DNA of 64,000 nucleotides. Source: Collimonas silvisoli. Its GTDB lineage: Bacteria; Pseudomonadota; Gammaproteobacteria; Burkholderiales; Burkholderiaceae_D. Position 1 is the first letter of the stretch. The number at the start of each line of letters is the position of its first letter. Both the position numbers and the translations under genes were made by a program. The stretch lies in assembly GCF_018305005.1 (NCBI RefSeq), contig NZ_JAGQEG010000023.1:1-64000 (forward strand). The letters run 5' to 3'. A model generated the notes under the pieces. That model saw nothing but the letters and a program-made list of their open reading frames with translations. It searched no databases and was not told the DNA's origin. Below, one piece after another: positions 7,115 through 16,595 of this stretch.

Positions 7115-9676
7115 ATGGCAATAAAATTCCCCTTGACCTGTCTCTGGGTCACACTGCTGGCGACCGGCATCACGTCAGCGGCGCTAGCGGCTTCCGCGCC
7201 GTCAACGGCGGACAACTCCGCCTCGGGCTACAACCAGCCGCCCAAAAATATCCTCGACGTCATGCGCGCCCCATCGCCGCCCGTGCCGGTGGTGAGCCCG
7301 ACGCACGACCGGATGCTGCTGGTGTCCTGGCAGGACTATCCGTCGATTTCCCGGGTGGCGGCGCCTTTCCTGCGCCTGGCAGGGGTGCGCGTCGAACCCA
7401 AGAATCACAGCAAGCACGATACCCCGGGCGGTTACGGCATCACGCCCTGCGCCAGCAGCTTTGAGCTGGTGCATATTGCCAGTGGCGCGCAGACGCATAT
7501 TGCGCTGCCCGCGGACGCCTGCCCGAATCGGCCGCTGTGGAGCGCCGATGGCAAGCGCTTCGCTTTCGAAAATGTCACCGCAAACGCGGTCGAGCTCTGG
7601 ATTGGCGATGCCAGCAGCGGCGCTATCCATCGTGTCCCGGGCGCGCATCTGAATCCGATGCTGGAAGACCAGATGCAATGGATGCCCGATCAGAAAACGC
7701 TGCTGGTCAAACTGGTTCCCTCGCGGATGGGCCCACCGCCGCCCGAACCGGCGATACCTGCCGGCCCCAGCATCCAGGAATCAGGAGGCGGCAAAGGACA
7801 GAGCAGCACCTACGAAAACCGCGACACGCTGGGCAATCGGCACGACGAGGATCTGTTCGATTACTACGCGGCCTCGCAACTGGCGCTGGTTGACGCCAAT
7901 AGCCTGGCGATCACGCCAGTGGGGGCTGCGGGCCGTTACGAATCGCTGGCGGCGGCGCCGGATGGCCGGCATCTGCTGGTTACCTCGATCCGCAAGCCCT
8001 ATTCCTACGTCACGACCTTTGACCGTTTTCCGCACGAAGTGGAAATCTGGGATCTGTCAAAACGCCAGAACATAGCGGTGCATCACGTCGCCTCGCTGCC
8101 ATTGGCGGACCGGGTGCCGATTGGCGGCGTCGCGCTCGGACCGCGCGATTTTTCCTGGCGCGCTACTGAACCGGCGACACTGATCTGGGCCGAAGCGCTC
8201 GACGGCGGCGACTGGAAAACCGAAGTGCCGGCGCGCGACAAGCTCATGCTGTTGAAGGCGCCGTTCAATACGGCGGCGCTGGAGATCACGCGCACCGAAC
8301 AGCGTTATGCCGGCATCTCCTGGACTGAGCAAGCCGGTCTCGCGCTGATGCACCAATACGATCGCAACCGGCACTGGCGGCGCAGCTTCCTGATCGATGC
8401 CGATGATCCGCAGCAGAAGCCGCGCTTGCTGTGGGATCTGTCGACGGACGAGAAGTATGCGAATCCGGGCACTCCTGTCAAACGCCAGCTGCCGAACGGC
8501 GCCTGGGTGCTGCGCCAGGATGGCGACTCGATCTTCCTCAGCGGCGCCGGCGCTTCGCCGGACGGCGACCGCCCGTTCCTGGACAAGCTCGATCTGAAGA
8601 CGCTGAAATCGGAGCGTCTGTTCCGCAGCGACAAGACATCCTATGAGCAATTCCTGGGCTTCGCCGGAGCGGATGCGCACAGCTTCCTGACCTGGCGTCA
8701 ATCGGTGATCGATCCGCCCAATGCATTTTTGCGCACTATCGGTGCGCCGCTTGACGCCGCGGCCGGGGAAGCAGCCTTTGCTTCGAGCAGCGCCGCCATC
8801 ACCCACATTCCGGATCCGACACCGGTGGTGCGGGAGATCAAGAAGCGCCTGGTGAAATACAAACGCGACGACGGCCTCGACTTATCGTTTACCTTGTACA
8901 CGCCGCCCGGCTACCGGGAGGGCCAGCGGGTGCCGACGATTCTGTATGCCTATCCGCTCGATTACGCCGATGCTTCCAAGGCTGGCCAGACCACCGGCTC
9001 GCAAGAAACCTTCACGCGGCTGCGCCAGTATCGATTGCTGCTGCTGGCCGGCTATGCAATCATCGATAACGCGGCCTTCCCCATTGTTGGCGATCCGAAA
9101 AAAGCCTACGACAGCTACATGGAGCAACTGGTCGGCGACGCCAAGGCGGCAGTTGATGAGGCGGTGCGGCTGGGTGTCGCCGATCCCGACCGTATCGGCG
9201 TCACCGGACACAGTCATGGCGCACTGATGACCGCCAACCTGCTGGCCCACTCCGATCTGTTCCGCGCCGGCGTCGCCACCAGCGGCTCCTACAACAAGAC
9301 GCTGACGCCGTTTGGCTTCCAGAACGAACAACGCTCAGTGTGGGACGCACAGGATGTTTACCTGAAGGTTTCGCCATTTTTCTTCGCCGACAAGATGAAG
9401 ACGCCGCTCCTCATCGTGCATGGCGCGGACGACGCCAATCCCGGCACCACGCCGCTGCAAGCCAGCAAGCTCTACGAGGCGATCCGCGGCAACGGCGGCA
9501 CCACACGCCTGGTGCTGCTGCCGCACGAACCGCATTGGTACTCGGCCATGGAGTCGAACCAGCAGCTCGTTTATGAAATGCTGCGCTGGTTCGACACCTA
9601 CGTGAAGAACGCGCCGCCGCGTGCGCCTGACGCACGCCAGCCATCATCGGCTGGCGTTTTTTTGCAGAAATCATAG
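7115..9676 (+). CDS. Secreted S9-family (glutamyl endopeptidase-like) serine peptidase
   Basis: This 853-residue protein has an N-terminal signal peptide (hydrophobic core then AALAAS). An N-terminal beta-propeller region is followed by an alpha/beta hydrolase domain with GHSHGA (Ser about 697), GADDANPG (Asp about 770) and HEPHWY (His about 805), the catalytic triad of prolyl-oligopeptidase-type enzymes. PLDYADASKAGQ and GNPGTTPLQ-like motifs fit the S9D group related to plant glutamyl endopeptidases. It probably cleaves peptides in the periplasm or outside. The last 16 codons run through a strong intrinsic terminator; a stop one frame over, at 9628-9630, sits just before that hairpin, so the annotated end may be a readthrough tail after a late frameshift. 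Confidence 0.85.
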   Translation: MAIKFPLTCLWVTLLATGITSAALAASAPSTADNSASGYNQPPKNILDVMRAPSPPVPVVSPTHDRMLLVSWQDYPSISRVAAPFLRLAGVRVEPKNHSKHDTPGGYGITPCASSFELVHIASGAQTHIALPADACPNRPLWSADGKRFAFENVTANAVELWIGDASSGAIHRVPGAHLNPMLEDQMQWMPDQKTLLVKLVPSRMGPPPPEPAIPAGPSIQESGGGKGQSSTYENRDTLGNRHDEDLFDYYAASQLALVDANSLAITPVGAAGRYESLAAAPDGRHLLVTSIRKPYSYVTTFDRFPHEVEIWDLSKRQNIAVHHVASLPLADRVPIGGVALGPRDFSWRATEPATLIWAEALDGGDWKTEVPARDKLMLLKAPFNTAALEITRTEQRYAGISWTEQAGLALMHQYDRNRHWRRSFLIDADDPQQKPRLLWDLSTDEKYANPGTPVKRQLPNGAWVLRQDGDSIFLSGAGASPDGDRPFLDKLDLKTLKSERLFRSDKTSYEQFLGFAGADAHSFLTWRQSVIDPPNAFLRTIGAPLDAAAGEAAFASSSAAITHIPDPTPVVREIKKRLVKYKRDDGLDLSFTLYTPPGYREGQRVPTILYAYPLDYADASKAGQTTGSQETFTRLRQYRLLLLAGYAIIDNAAFPIVGDPKKAYDSYMEQLVGDAKAAVDEAVRLGVADPDRIGVTGHSHGALMTANLLAHSDLFRAGVATSGSYNKTLTPFGFQNEQRSVWDAQDVYLKVSPFFFADKMKTPLLIVHGADDANPGTTPLQASKLYEAIRGNGGTTRLVLLPHEPHWYSAMESNQQLVYEMLRWFDTYVKNAPPRAPDARQPSSAGVFLQKS
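9634..9663 (+). terminator. Intrinsic terminator inside the 3' end of the S9 peptidase frame
   Basis: Perfect 9-bp stem (9634-9642 with 9649-9657), loop ATCATC and seven consecutive Ts from 9657. It lies within the open frame of the peptidase, whose stop is at 9674-9676. The stem resembles the 6805-6828 hairpin upstream of the same gene (stem-loop CGCCAACC/ATCGCC versus CGCCAGCC/ATCATC). Confidence 0.8.
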
Positions 9677-9694
9677 CCGCAGGGGCTTGCCTGC

Positions 9695-10393
9695 TTACAG
9701 ATGGTCGCTCAGGAAAGTCAGGGAATTGCCATGAGCTTCCGCCGCGGCGCGCTGGTTGTAGCTGGAGCGGTGCGAGCAATTGAAGCCGTGTTCGGCGCCC
9801 GGATAGATGTGGACCTCGACGTCTTCATTGTTTTCGAAGCGCTCGGCAATGCTCTGCACGGCGTCCAGCGAGATATGGCTGTCAGCGCCGCCGAAATGCA
9901 TCAGCAGCGGCACCTTGATGTCGTCGGCGCGCTGCAACTGATTCTGGATGCCGCCGCCGTAATACGCGATCGCCGCATCGACCAGGCCGTTGGCCGCTGT
10001 GTTATACGCGAGCATGCCGCCGAAACAATAACCGATGGCGGCCAGCTTGCCGTCCAGCCCGGGCTGCGCCTTCAAGGCCGCAATGGTCAGCGCGATATCG
10101 GATTGCGCCTTGACGACGTCGGTGGCTTTCATCAGCTCGACAGCGCGTTTCCAGCCGGCGTCGTCATAGCTCAGTTCGATACGGCTGCCGCTGCGCCAGA
10201 ACAAGTCCGGCACCAGCACCATGTAGCCGTCAGCGGCATATTGCTCGGCGACCGAGCGGATGTGCTCGTTGACGCCGAAAATTTCCTGAAGCAGCACGAT
10301 GCCGGGGCCTTTGCCGGTGTGCGGGATGGCCAGGTAAGCGCCGAAGGCGCCGTCGGCGGCCTTGACCTCGATCCATTTGCTGGTAACGCTCAT
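9695..10393 (-). CDS. Dienelactone hydrolase family protein
   Basis: 232 residues, no signal peptide, with GAGAGGA a good ribosome-binding site before ATG 10393. The nucleophile motif GYCFGG (Cys123), an acid in HFGGADSHI (about 171) and the base in GAEHGF (about 203) give the Cys-Asp-His triad typical of dienelactone hydrolases. QEIFGVNEHIR is the family's conserved N-terminal block. Such enzymes open dienelactones in chlorocatechol degradation, but most chromosomal copies act on unknown esters or lactones. It converges on the S9 peptidase with an 18-bp gap. No aromatic degradation genes are adjacent, so the substrate is open. Confidence 0.88.
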   Translation of the reverse strand: MSVTSKWIEVKAADGAFGAYLAIPHTGKGPGIVLLQEIFGVNEHIRSVAEQYAADGYMVLVPDLFWRSGSRIELSYDDAGWKRAVELMKATDVVKAQSDIALTIAALKAQPGLDGKLAAIGYCFGGMLAYNTAANGLVDAAIAYYGGGIQNQLQRADDIKVPLLMHFGGADSHISLDAVQSIAERFENNEDVEVHIYPGAEHGFNCSHRSSYNQRAAAEAHGNSLTFLSDHL

Positions 10394-10737
10394 GCTAGAT
10401 CCTCTCTATGCGAGAAATAAATGTCGGTGTGTTGGGGATGGGTTCAAGCTTGCGGCTGCTGAAATTATCTGCATCTAAGGCGATCGTCTGCGAACGTATG
10501 CATCAGAACAAGCCAATGCCCAAATAGCATGCTACCAGATGGCGGAGCGACGAGTTTGATCTCTCATAATGCGGCTATCTTCGTTCGCCTCCTTGCACGC
10601 ACGATATCGCCTCCCCCAAGACGCTGCGAGAGATGCACTTGGCCGCCAAAATTGCGCATCTCGTCGCAACGGCGACGACAATTTACGCCATCTGTCATAC
10701 ATTGGCGGGCATAGCAACAACCTGACCGGGATAAATC
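10394..10737. other. Intergenic stretch between divergent hydrolase genes
   Basis: About 344 bases. Promoters for the dienelactone hydrolase (minus) and the shortened hydrolase (plus) must lie here. Both-strand reading frames are short and unlike any family. GGGATAAATC at the right end is the ribosome-binding site of the next gene. I see no other feature. Confidence 0.35.
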
Positions 10738-11268
10738 ATGAAGATCAATTTGCCTCGCGCTCTTATCGCGCTGCTGATCGCTGCATGCACCGCTTGCGCA
10801 CATGCCGTTGGCTTCCAGCACCTTATCGCTCCAGACCCCGACGGCGCGCCGCTAGAGGTCGGCATTTGGTACCCGAGCGCCGCCGTTCCCGCTTCTTCCA
10901 GCCATGACGGATCAAAGGATCCTCGCATCAAAGCCGCTGTAGTCGCGGCGCCGGCGCTCGGTTTCGCCTTTGCGCCGGATGGCCTCAAGAACGTGACGGT
11001 TCCGGTTCAACTGTGGCGGGCTGAGGAGGACGCCATTCTGCCGCACCCCTGGTACGCCGAAGCTGTGCGCCTGGCGTTGCCGCAGCCGCCGGAGTACCAC
11101 GTCGTGCCAAAGGCCGGGCACTTCGATTTTCTGCATCCTTGCAGCGAGGCCTTTGCCGCAAGAGCGCCCGATATCTGCAACAGCGCTCCTGGTTTTGATC
11201 GTGCAGCATTCCACGTCATGTTCAATACGTCCGCGCTAGCGTTTTTCGACAAGGCGCTGAAACATTGA
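10738..11268 (+). pseudogene. Internally deleted dienelactone-hydrolase-like protein lacking its nucleophile
   Basis: A 176-residue open frame with a signal peptide and good ribosome-binding site. It begins like exported COG4188 hydrolases (GFQHLIAPDPDG, PLEVGIWYPS) and then jumps at about residue 58 to their C-terminal third (DPRIKAAVVAAPALGFAF, VPVQLWRAEEDAILP, AGHFDFLHPC, PGFDRAAFH). Intact relatives are about 320-340 residues; the missing middle carries the HGTGG oxyanion region and the GFSAGG nucleophile. The deletion is in frame, so a stable but non-catalytic protein could still be made. The acid (EED) and histidine (GHFDF) remain. I call it a pseudogene, while noting it may have been kept as a binding protein. 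Confidence 0.7.
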
Positions 11269-11306
11269 GAGCGATCATGCATAGGGGCTGCATGCACTGC
11301 CATTTA

Positions 11307-12374
11307 CTATTGCGCGCTTAATTTCGGCGATGTACTGCCATCTTCAATTGGGAAAAGATCCTTCAGCAAATTGAAATACGCATCCGTTTCCTCCACCCAT
11401 GGCCGATGTCCGCTGCGCTCAAAGACAACCAGCTTGCTGCTGGCGGCAGGCAGGGCTGCCTTGATTTCACTGGCGATCTTCGGCGTGCCGACACGGTCGT
11501 ATCGGCCTACGCAAACCAAGGTCGGAACGGTGAGGGATTGCATGCGGGAGCGCGGATCGTAGCGCTTCATGGTGCCGCCCACCTGCCACTCCGGATCGTT
11601 GCCGATGAAGCTCAGGTATACATCGGAATTCGAGGCGTCTGCAGGGTCGCCGGATCGATACAGCTTGCTTTCCATGTCCGGATCGCGCCAGTAGATGTCG
11701 AGCTCCGTCTTTCCGTACAGCTCGCCATATTCATCGGCGCTCGATTTAACCCCGCGTGTCCGCAGCTGCATCAGTTGCTCCCATATCTCGGGAAACTGAT
11801 TACGCGCGGTGAAATTCACGCTGTCGATATTCTGCTGCCAGCTCTGCGCATTGAGCAAGGTGTCGGATAAGACCAGCCGGGAGACATGTTGCGGATACTT
11901 CAATGCGTAAGCCAGCGCAGGCATGCCGCCGTATGAATGACCGATCACCGAGATCCGTTCATAGCCGAGCGCGATGCGCAGTGCTTCGATATCTTCCGCA
12001 TCGCGTTCAACGGTATATCCTGAAGCGCGCTGCGGATCTAATCTATCCGAGCGGCCTCTGCCGATGTTATCCAGATACACGACGGTGTGTTCGGCGGCGA
12101 GCCGGGAAAACCACGGATGAAATGAGGCATGGCTTGAGCCGGGGCCGCCGGCGATAAGGAAGACCGGCGAACCGGAACCCTCGGTTTCATAATAGATCTT
12201 GCCGAATTTCGAAGGCGCAAACTGCCCTTTTCCGTGAATCTCTATTCCGCTCTTCGCAGGTGTCTCCAAACTGGTTTGCGCAACAGCGCTGACGGAAAGC
12301 CAGGAGAACATCATTGTCGTCAATACAAGCGCAGCGATTTTTAACATGCCGCGTTGGCTGAATTGTGATTTCAT
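11307..12374 (-). CDS. Exported alpha/beta hydrolase (proline-iminopeptidase-like)
   Basis: 355 residues with an N-terminal signal peptide ending near SAVAQT. The fold is shown by the oxyanion loop AGGPGSSHASF, a nucleophile elbow GHSYGG (Ser about 146), the acid in CVGRYDRVG and the base in SGHRPW. The GGPG motif and cap-domain insertion fit the S33 proline iminopeptidase group, though many members are esterases of unknown substrate. ATG 12374 is preceded only by a weak GAAAG; ATG 12347 would also leave a signal peptide. It lies downstream of the epoxide-hydrolase-like gene on the same strand (54-bp gap), probably in one operon. Confidence 0.82.
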   Translation of the reverse strand: MKSQFSQRGMLKIAALVLTTMMFSWLSVSAVAQTSLETPAKSGIEIHGKGQFAPSKFGKIYYETEGSGSPVFLIAGGPGSSHASFHPWFSRLAAEHTVVYLDNIGRGRSDRLDPQRASGYTVERDAEDIEALRIALGYERISVIGHSYGGMPALAYALKYPQHVSRLVLSDTLLNAQSWQQNIDSVNFTARNQFPEIWEQLMQLRTRGVKSSADEYGELYGKTELDIYWRDPDMESKLYRSGDPADASNSDVYLSFIGNDPEWQVGGTMKRYDPRSRMQSLTVPTLVCVGRYDRVGTPKIASEIKAALPAASSKLVVFERSGHRPWVEETDAYFNLLKDLFPIEDGSTSPKLSAQ

Positions 12375-12428
12375 TTTTTTCTTTCGTTTATCGAAATTCT
12401 AATAATGCCGAGGCTGAATGACATCAAC

Positions 12429-13367
12429 TCATTGCCTTACAAGCGTTGAGCGGGTCTCCAAGAACCTGGTGATGCGGCTGGCGATCTCTGCAGAATCCTC
12501 TTCCAGCGCAAAGTGACCGCTATCGAGAAGATGAAGCTCGGCATTTTTGATATCCCGCAAATAGGCGTTGGCGCCAGCCTCCACGAATAACGGGTCGTTC
12601 TTGCCCCACACGATCAGGGTCGGCGGCTGGCTCTTGCGGAAGTAAGCATGCCAGGCAGGGTATTGCTCAAGATTCGAATGGTAGTCGGTCAGCAGATGCA
12701 TCTGGATCTTGCGATTCAAGTCATTTTGCAAACCCTCTTCGTCATGCGTCCACGCATCCGGATTCAATCGTTCCGGATTGCGGGCGCCGGTTTTGTACAT
12801 GAATTGCACGCCTTGCGGACTCAGAACCTGCGACATGGCCCGTTCGGTGGCGGCATTGATGCCGACGCTGAGTTGTTTGATGTCGCTCGCCAGTTGCGAG
12901 GACAGCCCTTCCGTATAGGCATTGGCGTTCTGGATGACTAATGCGGAAATCCATTCGGGGTGGCTGGCGGCCATGCGGAAGCCGACCGGCCCGCCAAAAT
13001 CCTGGACATAGAGCGCAAATTTTGTGAGCCCTTTCTGTTGCACGAAGCGCGTCATGACATCGGCCAGGCCGTCGAATGTCGGCGTAAAGCTGACGCCTTC
13101 CGGCACCTCGCTATAACCGCTGCCCGGATAGTCAGGCGCAATGACGTGAAATTTGTCCATCAGCGCCGGAATCAAATCGCGATACATGTGCGATGACGAA
13201 GGAAATCCGTGCAATAGCAGAATGGTCGGATTGGCTGGATCGCCTGCCTCGCGGTAAAAGATCTTGATGCCATCCACATCCTGGGTGCGGTAAGACACTT
13301 GTGTCGCAGCGTGCGCCTGAAGCGAAGAAAACAGCGCAATACATAATCCTATTACTGTCGATTTCAT
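12429..13367 (-). CDS. Exported epoxide hydrolase/haloalkane dehalogenase-like alpha/beta hydrolase
   Basis: About 312 residues from ATG 13367, chosen because AGGAGAA lies 6 nt upstream and a signal peptide (MKSTVIGLCIALFSSLQAHA) starts there. The oxyanion motif HGFPSSSHMYRDL and nucleophile VQDFGGPVGF place an Asp at the nucleophile elbow, as in epoxide hydrolases and haloalkane dehalogenases. The acid lies near WGKNDPLF and the base in DSGHFALEED. Cap tyrosines that would separate epoxide hydrolase from dehalogenase activity cannot be assigned by eye. It is divergent from a LysR gene 156 bp away, the usual position for its regulator, and is followed by a second exported hydrolase. Confidence 0.85.
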   Translation of the reverse strand: MKSTVIGLCIALFSSLQAHAATQVSYRTQDVDGIKIFYREAGDPANPTILLLHGFPSSSHMYRDLIPALMDKFHVIAPDYPGSGYSEVPEGVSFTPTFDGLADVMTRFVQQKGLTKFALYVQDFGGPVGFRMAASHPEWISALVIQNANAYTEGLSSQLASDIKQLSVGINAATERAMSQVLSPQGVQFMYKTGARNPERLNPDAWTHDEEGLQNDLNRKIQMHLLTDYHSNLEQYPAWHAYFRKSQPPTLIVWGKNDPLFVEAGANAYLRDIKNAELHLLDSGHFALEEDSAEIASRITRFLETRSTLVRQ

Positions 13368-13523
13368 CGATGTTCTCCTGATGAGAAAGAATGGCAGGCA
13401 GTGATTTTCTGCCTCTTTAAAATATTTCATGGGAGAAATATACCTGCATTCACCAGCGCCGATAAGAGGGATAATTAGTTAAACTATGTCCACTATTAAT
13501 GGACAATAAAATACCCAATCGAC

Positions 13524-14462
13524 ATGGCGAATCTTTCTTCGGTCAATCTCAATCGTCTGCAGGTTTTTGTCACGGTGGTGGAAGCCGGCTCGCTGACTGC
13601 GGCCGCTAACCGGCTGGGCCTGGCCAAGACCATGGTGAGCACCCATATGCAGCGGCTGGAGAGCGAGATCGGCGCCAGCCTGCTGGTGCGCACCACGCGC
13701 CGCCTCAGCCTGACCGACGCCGGAGAGGCCTTTTACGAAGCCAGCTGCCGCATCCTGAGCGATGCCGAGACTGCGATCTCGGCCGCCGGACACGATACGG
13801 CGGAGCCGCGCGGCACTTTGCGCATCACTGCGCCGATCGACTATGGCGCGACCGTCGTCGCTCCGGTCGCCGTCGCGCTGCAACAGCGCTATCCGCTGCT
13901 GAAAATAGAATTGCTGGCCGGCGACCGCTACTTTGATCTGGTCGCGGACGGCATCGATGTCGCCATCCGCATCGGACGACTGCCTGATTCCGGTTACCAA
14001 GCAGTGCGCATCGGCAGCTTTGCCGAATGGCTGGTGGCGAGTCCGCAATTTCTTAGCCGGGTTGGCGAGCCGCAGACACCGGAAGATCTCCGAGACTTGG
14101 CGTTTGTCGCGTTATCGGTATTGCCGCAGCCCGTGACATGGACCTTCAAGACACAGGGCGACACGGAACGAACTATCCGCTTCAACTCGACGTTTTCCGT
14201 GAACACTGCCTACGCTGCCCGCATCGCCACGCTGGCGGGAGCCGGGCTGGCGATAATGACGGACTTTGCCGCGGCGGAGGATGTAGCGGCGGGCCGCCTG
14301 CTGCGCGTGCTGCCCGGCTGGAATCTGCCGGGCGGCGGCATTCACGCGGTGTTCCCGGCCGCACGGCATCGGCCGAAGAAGACTCGTGTATTCATCGACG
14401 AACTGAGAAGTCATGTCGACAAATCATCGGGAAGCAACCGAAGGATCGACGTTCAGGGGTAG
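13524..14462 (+). CDS. LysR-family transcriptional regulator
   Basis: 312 residues. The N-terminal LNRLQVFVTVVEAGSLTAAA with VSTHMQRLESEIGASLLVRT is the LysR winged helix; the rest is the two-lobed effector-binding domain (TLRITAPIDYGATVVAPV). It belongs to the group with the AANRLGLAKTMVSTHMQRLE pattern, related to AaeR/DsdC-like solitary regulators. Divergent position 156 bp from the exported epoxide-hydrolase-like gene suggests it controls that hydrolase pair. The effector is unknown. Confidence 0.88.
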   Translation: MANLSSVNLNRLQVFVTVVEAGSLTAAANRLGLAKTMVSTHMQRLESEIGASLLVRTTRRLSLTDAGEAFYEASCRILSDAETAISAAGHDTAEPRGTLRITAPIDYGATVVAPVAVALQQRYPLLKIELLAGDRYFDLVADGIDVAIRIGRLPDSGYQAVRIGSFAEWLVASPQFLSRVGEPQTPEDLRDLAFVALSVLPQPVTWTFKTQGDTERTIRFNSTFSVNTAYAARIATLAGAGLAIMTDFAAAEDVAAGRLLRVLPGWNLPGGGIHAVFPAARHRPKKTRVFIDELRSHVDKSSGSNRRIDVQG

Positions 14463-14542
14463 TTTTGCCAGCAGAGGCGCAATCCAAAGCAATTGCGGGC
14501 CATGCGCTGCTGGCGACGTCAACGCTCCAGATCTTATCGAAT

Positions 14543-15433
14543 TCATCCCCGCTTTAGCTGACTTACAAACCAGCGTCCGGCGGGACCCGGCGGCATATCC
14601 TTGCGGTATATCGCATGCATGAAAAAGGCTGAACCTGCTGAAGTATGGGCCTCCAGTTCAATCGTCGCCAGCGCGCCGCGTGCGATGTCCTCGGCAACCA
14701 TATGCTGCGGCATGATGCCCCAGCCCAGGCCCGCGCGTAAAAATGCATGCTTGGCGCCGAGGTCGGCAAGCCGCCAGACCAGCGGCGACACGACACCAAA
14801 ATCGCGCCCTGCAGTGAGATTGGAGCGATCCGTCAATACCAGCTGCACATAACCGGCAGCCGTAGCACGAGGAATGGCGCCGCCGATGCTTGCCAGCGGA
14901 TGCGAGGGCGCCGCCACCGTGATTGCGGGAACGCTCAACAGGTATTCGGAGCCGCAATTGCCTGGCACATCCGGTAAGGAACCGATGATGCCGATCCGGC
15001 TGCGGCCGTCCAGCACCGGCTGGATCACCGCTCCAAGTGCTTCCACATACAGCCTTAACGGCGTGATGGGAAAGGCTGCATGGAACGCCCGCACGGCTTC
15101 AGTGAGCGCTGCAATCGGATACATCACATCCACCGCCACAGAGAGTTCGGGTTCAAGCCCTTCGGCCAAGGTCCGCGCCCTGGCCTTGAAGCCATCCATG
15201 CTGTCGGCTGCCGCGCGCGCATCAGCCAGCAGCGCTTTTCCCGCCTCCGTCAATTGCGGATAGCGGCCGGTTCTCTCAAACAGCGGAAATCCGATTTGCT
15301 GCTCAAGATTCGCCAGCGTCTGGCTGACGACGGATTGCGCGCGCCGCAGCTTGCGGCCGGCGGCGGAGAAGCTTCCTTCGTCCGCCGCCGCAATAAACGT
15401 GCGCAACTGGTCCATGGACATCGCATCTAGCAT
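14543..15433 (-). CDS. LysR-family transcriptional regulator
   Basis: About 296 residues from ATG 15433, preceded by AGGAG at 6-nt spacing; the open extension to 15502 lacks such a signal. The N-terminus MSMDQLRTFIAAADEGSFSA, followed by AQSVVSQTLANLEQQIGFPL, is the LysR winged helix, then a substrate-binding domain. It is divergent from the pirin gene (196 bp), so it probably regulates pirin and the reductase behind it. Related regulators of pirin/quinone-type genes respond to oxidised or electrophilic compounds, but nothing here shows the ligand. Confidence 0.88.
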   Translation of the reverse strand: MLDAMSMDQLRTFIAAADEGSFSAAGRKLRRAQSVVSQTLANLEQQIGFPLFERTGRYPQLTEAGKALLADARAAADSMDGFKARARTLAEGLEPELSVAVDVMYPIAALTEAVRAFHAAFPITPLRLYVEALGAVIQPVLDGRSRIGIIGSLPDVPGNCGSEYLLSVPAITVAAPSHPLASIGGAIPRATAAGYVQLVLTDRSNLTAGRDFGVVSPLVWRLADLGAKHAFLRAGLGWGIMPQHMVAEDIARGALATIELEAHTSAGSAFFMHAIYRKDMPPGPAGRWFVSQLKRG

Positions 15434-15629
15434 GTATCGCTCCTGACGATAGATTCCATCTAAATATATAGGCTTCCGCGATAACGGTCTACTGCCTACC
15501 ATGCAGTCATGGCTTCAGCGCATATTAAACATCCTTGAGCAAAGTTTCACCCTGCCGAAAGCGGCGCGGTTTTGAGGACGAGAAGCAACGTTGCCAAGGA
15601 ATTATTTTCTTTAACTCAGGAGAAACATC

Positions 15630-16487
15630 ATGCATGCAATTGTCACCAGAACTGCTGCCGCTTCCGAGCAAACAGCCGCCAATGCCCGCCAGGTTATCTA
15701 TCGCACCCAGGGACGTCGCCAAGATTGGTTTACCCGCCTTGCCAGCCCATCCGGCATCGGTGAAAAAATCAAGCCTTTCGTGTTCCTGGACAACTTTGAT
15801 GTCGGTTCCAGTGGCATGCCGCTCTCGGGCATGCACCCGCATTCAGGCATCGCAACCGTGACCGTCATTATCTCCGGCAATATGAACTACCGGGATACCA
15901 CGGGAAAAAGCGGCACCCTGTCTCCCGGCAGCGTCGAATGGATGAACGCCGGCGGCGGTGTCTGGCATGGCGGCGGCGCCGCCGAAGGCGATCGCGTGCG
16001 CGGTTTTCAACTGTGGATTGCGTTGCCGCCAGAAGATGAAAACGGCCCCGCGCACAGCCAGTATCTCGCGCCGGAACAAGTACAAACTCACGGCCCAGCC
16101 CGCGTCATTCTCGGCCGCTATGGCAATGCGGCGAGCGCCGTCACAACCCGCGCGTCTATCAATTATCTGCATATCAGGCTGAAAAACGGACAGCGCTGGC
16201 GTTATCAACCGCCTGCCGGACACACGGTCGGCTGGGTCGCTCTCTACGCAGGCAAGCTGCATACGGCAGGTACGGTGCTGCAGAACGAGCTCGCTGTATT
16301 CGAAGAGTCGACAGCCGCCCTGGATTTTCTCGCAGAGGGTGATACCGAATTCGTTCTCGGTTCGGCAATCAAGCATCCCCACGATCTGGTGCTGGGTTAT
16401 TACTCGGTTCACACGGACGGTTATGCGCTGGAACGCGGCGAAGCCGAGATCGAGCGCATCAGGGAGCTCGTGCCGCGCACAGCCTGA
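15630..16487 (+). CDS. Pirin family protein
   Basis: 285 residues, with AGGAGAAAC ahead of ATG. The N-terminal cupin contains MHPHSGIATVT (His69 and His71) and SVEWMNAGGGVWHGG (Glu about 107, His about 115), the metal-binding positions of pirins. Bacterial pirins are iron-binding cupins; some have quercetin 2,3-dioxygenase activity and others modulate metabolic enzymes. No signal peptide. It is probably co-transcribed with the NADP-binding reductase 108 bp downstream and controlled by the divergent LysR. The biochemical activity cannot be read from the sequence. Confidence 0.88.
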   Translation: MHAIVTRTAAASEQTAANARQVIYRTQGRRQDWFTRLASPSGIGEKIKPFVFLDNFDVGSSGMPLSGMHPHSGIATVTVIISGNMNYRDTTGKSGTLSPGSVEWMNAGGGVWHGGGAAEGDRVRGFQLWIALPPEDENGPAHSQYLAPEQVQTHGPARVILGRYGNAASAVTTRASINYLHIRLKNGQRWRYQPPAGHTVGWVALYAGKLHTAGTVLQNELAVFEESTAALDFLAEGDTEFVLGSAIKHPHDLVLGYYSVHTDGYALERGEAEIERIRELVPRTA

Positions 16488-16595
16488 ACCGCAGCGCGGA
16501 ATCCTTACGCAACATCAGAGCGCATGCCCCTGTGCGCTGCCGCCGTAAGCGCCATTCATCTGCATCAACTACGACAACGAATGAAAGGAATCATC

